Source: Neobacillus sp. YX16
GTDB taxonomy: Bacteria; Bacillota; Bacilli; Bacillales; Cytobacillaceae
DNA length: 64,000 bases
NCBI RefSeq assembly: GCF_030123505.1
Contig: NZ_CP126115.1
Coordinates: 4,106,001 to 4,170,000, forward strand
Direction of reading: 5' to 3'
Part shown: one piece after another, positions 61,812 through 64,000 of the stretch
Layout: the number at the start of each line of letters is the position of its first letter
How positions within the stretch are numbered: position 1 is the first letter of the stretch
Notes under the pieces: model-generated
Told to the model about the DNA's origin: nothing
The model's database searches: none
Seen by the model: only the letters and a program-made list of their open reading frames with translations
Position numbers and translations under genes: made by a program

Positions 61812-64000
61812 ATGATGGAACAATGGAAAGGTTTTACTAAAGGTACTTGGACAAAAGAAGTTAACGTTCGTGATTTCATTATAAAAAACTATAATCAATA
61901 CGAAGGTGACGACAGCTTCCTAGAAGGTGCAACAGAAGCAACAATCAAGCTTTGGGATCAAGTAATGGAATTAACAAAGCAAGAACGTGAAAAAGGCGGA
62001 GTTCTAGACATGGATACTGAAACAGTATCTACTATTACTTCTCACACTCCTGGTTACCTAAATGAAGAACTTGAAAAAGTAGTTGGTGTTCAAACAGACA
62101 AACCTTTTAATCGTTCTATGCAGCCTTTCGGTGGAATTCGGATGGCAAAAGCAGCATTAGAATCTTATGGATACGAACTAAATCCAGACATCGAAAGATT
62201 CTTTACAGAGTTCCGTAAAACTCACAACCAAGGAGTTTTCGATGCTTATACAGATGAAATGATGTTAGCTCGTAAAGCTGCGATTATTACAGGACTTCCT
62301 GATGCTTACGGCCGTGGACGTATTATTGGTGACTACCGTCGTGTAGCACTATACGGAGTAGATTTCTTAATCAAGGAAAAACAAAAGGATCAAAAGAATA
62401 CAAGTAAGGTAATGACAGAAGACAATATGCGTCTTCGCGAAGAAATTGCAGAACAAATTCGTGCATTAAAAGAATTAAAAGAAATGGCCAGCAGTCACGG
62501 CTTTGATATTTCTCAGCCTGCCACAACTGCACAAGAAGCATTCCAATGGTTATACTTTGGTTACTTAGCTGCTATTAAAGAGCAAAACGGTGCTGCAATG
62601 AGTCTTGGTCGTGTATCTACATTCCTTGATATATATTTAGAAAGAGACCTGCAAGATGGTACCTTAACAGAAGTTGAAGCGCAAGAAATCGTTGACCATT
62701 TTGTTATGAAGCTTCGTTTAGTTAAATTTGCGCGTACACCTGATTATAATGACCTATTCAGTGGTGACCCTACTTGGGTAACTGAGTCAATTGGCGGAAT
62801 GACATCTGACGGTCGCTCTTTTGTAACAAAGAACTCTTTCCGTTTCCTACACACATTAGATAACTTAGGAGCAGCTCCAGAACCTAACTTAACAGTGTTA
62901 TGGTCACCACAACTGCCTGAGAATTTTAAAAAATATTGTGCAAAAATGTCAATTAAAACTAGCTCTATCCAATATGAAAATGACGATATCATGCGTCCTG
63001 AATACGGCGATGATTACGGAATTGCTTGCTGTGTATCCGCTATGGAGATTGGGAAACAAATGCAGTTCTTCGGTGCTCGTGCAAACCTTGCAAAAGCACT
63101 TCTCTACTCCATTAACGGTGGTGTAGATGAGAAATTAAAAATTCAAGTAGGACCACAATATCAACCAATCACTTCTGAGGTATTGAATTACGAAGAAGTT
63201 ATGCAAAAGTTTGATCAAATGATGGAATGGCTTGCAGGTTTATATATCAATACCTTGAATGTTATTCACTATATGCATGATAAGTACAGCTATGAAAGAA
63301 TTGAAATGGCTCTACATGACTCTCAAATCTTACGTACCATGGCAACAGGAATCGCTGGATTGAGCGTAGTAGCAGACTCATTAAGTGCAATTAAATACGC
63401 TGAAGTGAAAGTTATTCGCGATGAAAACGGTCTAGCTGTCGATTTCGAAACAACTGGCGACTTCCCTAAATACGGAAACAACGATGACCGTGTAGACAGC
63501 ATTGCGGTTGAAATTGTAAAAACATTTATGAAAAAGTTGAGAAAGCACCAAACCTACCGTAATTCTGTTCATACAATGTCAATCTTGACGATTACATCAA
63601 ATGTGGTTTATGGAAAGAAGACTGGCAATACACCAGATGGCCGTCGTACCGGTGAACCATTCGCACCAGGTGCAAACCCAATGCATGGCCGTGACACAAA
63701 AGGTACACTTGCTTCTCTATCTTCCGTTGCTAAACTGCCATACAGCTCAGCAATGGATGGAATTTCAAATACTTTCTCCATCGTTCCTAAAGCATTAGGT
63801 AAAGAAGAAGAAAGTCAGGTTCGCAACTTAGTTTCTATCTTAGACGGATATGCAGTCAAATCTGGTCACCATCTAAATGTTAACGTCTTTAATAAAGAAA
63901 CATTAATGGATGCAATGGAACACCCAGAATTATATCCACAATTAACTATTCGTGTTTCTGGTTATGCGGTTAACTTCATCAAATTAACAAAAGAACAACA
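61812..64000 (+). CDS. pflB: formate acetyltransferase (pyruvate formate-lyase), 3' end cut by window
   Basis: About 729 residues are visible of a roughly 740-750-residue enzyme. It converts pyruvate and CoA to acetyl-CoA and formate by a glycyl-radical mechanism. The adjacent catalytic cysteines are in GIACCVSAM (63027-63032). The radical Gly lies in [10 protein letters not shown] near 63960, just before the edge. Two adjacent ATGs (61812 and 61815) follow GAGGTG; the second has better spacing. Its formate is the substrate of the selenoenzyme upstream. The activase gene would be expected beyond the window. Confidence 0.95.
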   Translation, partial: MMEQWKGFTKGTWTKEVNVRDFIIKNYNQYEGDDSFLEGATEATIKLWDQVMELTKQEREKGGVLDMDTETVSTITSHTPGYLNEELEKVVGVQTDKPFNRSMQPFGGIRMAKAALESYGYELNPDIERFFTEFRKTHNQGVFDAYTDEMMLARKAAIITGLPDAYGRGRIIGDYRRVALYGVDFLIKEKQKDQKNTSKVMTEDNMRLREEIAEQIRALKELKEMASSHGFDISQPATTAQEAFQWLYFGYLAAIKEQNGAAMSLGRVSTFLDIYLERDLQDGTLTEVEAQEIVDHFVMKLRLVKFARTPDYNDLFSGDPTWVTESIGGMTSDGRSFVTKNSFRFLHTLDNLGAAPEPNLTVLWSPQLPENFKKYCAKMSIKTSSIQYENDDIMRPEYGDDYGIACCVSAMEIGKQMQFFGARANLAKALLYSINGGVDEKLKIQVGPQYQPITSEVLNYEEVMQKFDQMMEWLAGLYINTLNVIHYMHDKYSYERIEMALHDSQILRTMATGIAGLSVVADSLSAIKYAEVKVIRDENGLAVDFETTGDFPKYGNNDDRVDSIAVEIVKTFMKKLRKHQTYRNSVHTMSILTITSNVVYGKKTGNTPDGRRTGEPFAPGANPMHGRDTKGTLASLSSVAKLPYSSAMDGISNTFSIVPKALGKEEESQVRNLVSILDGYAVKSGHHLNVNVFNKETLMDAMEHPELYPQLTIRVSGYAVNFIKLTKEQ

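Overview
The window reads as a low-GC, spore-forming member of the Bacillaceae. It carries an H-type SASP, YjcZ, YhfH, YuzL and YkuS small proteins, a seven-gene Mrp antiporter, LtaS and MprF, nearly all with strong AGGAGG-type ribosome binding sites. The gene set points to a facultative anaerobe close to the Neobacillus/Bacillus denitrifiers. That placement is inferred from gene content, not from a marker gene.

Layout. 1-2.1 kb: end of an NMT1-type ABC transporter and a GntR/FCD regulator. 2.2-6.8 kb: a LivFGMHJ-type ABC uptake operon. 6.9-13.1 kb: a three-subunit molybdenum hydroxylase with CoxG, a MocA-type nucleotidyltransferase and an XdhC-type maturation protein. Its active-site loop is PFRGAGR, so it is not a true CO dehydrogenase. 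13.3-16.1 kb: a membrane protein, aspartokinase and a Nudix hydrolase. 16.3-20.2 kb: tyrosine/homogentisate catabolism (HPPD, flavin reductase, FAA hydrolase, homogentisate dioxygenase). It is followed by a TrpXYZ-like ABC uptake system (20.3-23.2 kb). 23.8-25.8 kb: a two-subunit heme-copper enzyme with a CuA subunit, whose catalytic subunit has Asn where oxidases have the cross-linked Tyr. It is best read as a CuA/b-type nitric oxide reductase. 26.4-32.2 kb: mrpGFEDCBA. 32.5-38.4 kb: small spore proteins, an HD protein, LtaS and an acyl-CoA dehydrogenase-like protein. 38.6-42.4 kb: two NarK-type transporters, the first fused to a C-terminal PAS domain. 42.9-44.9 kb: a formate dehydrogenase whose apparent internal stop is a selenocysteine UGA with a bacterial SECIS hairpin. 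45.1-47.6 kb: an MHYT/3xPAS histidine kinase. 47.9-51.2 kb: small proteins and a MutS2-like ATPase without Smr. 51.7-53.1 kb: fnr and a Sco protein. 53.5-57.4 kb: an ABC-F protein and modAB. 57.5-60.8 kb: a DD-carboxypeptidase and an internally deleted MprF. 61.0-64.0 kb: a cupredoxin and pflB, cut by the window end.

How it fits together. From about 23.8 to 64 kb many genes serve anaerobic life: NarK transporters, candidate NO reductase, Sco copper chaperone, Fnr with a C-terminal Cys cluster, candidate Fnr boxes before narK and pflB, molybdate uptake, Mo/W-Se formate dehydrogenase and pyruvate formate-lyase. The first 13 kb also depends on molybdenum cofactor. A mosaic family of dispersed palindromic repeats (four copies, two orientations, nested insertions) sits between genes at 26.2, 33.9, 42.4 and 55.2 kb. 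I see no rRNA, tRNA, CRISPR array, transposase or prophage.
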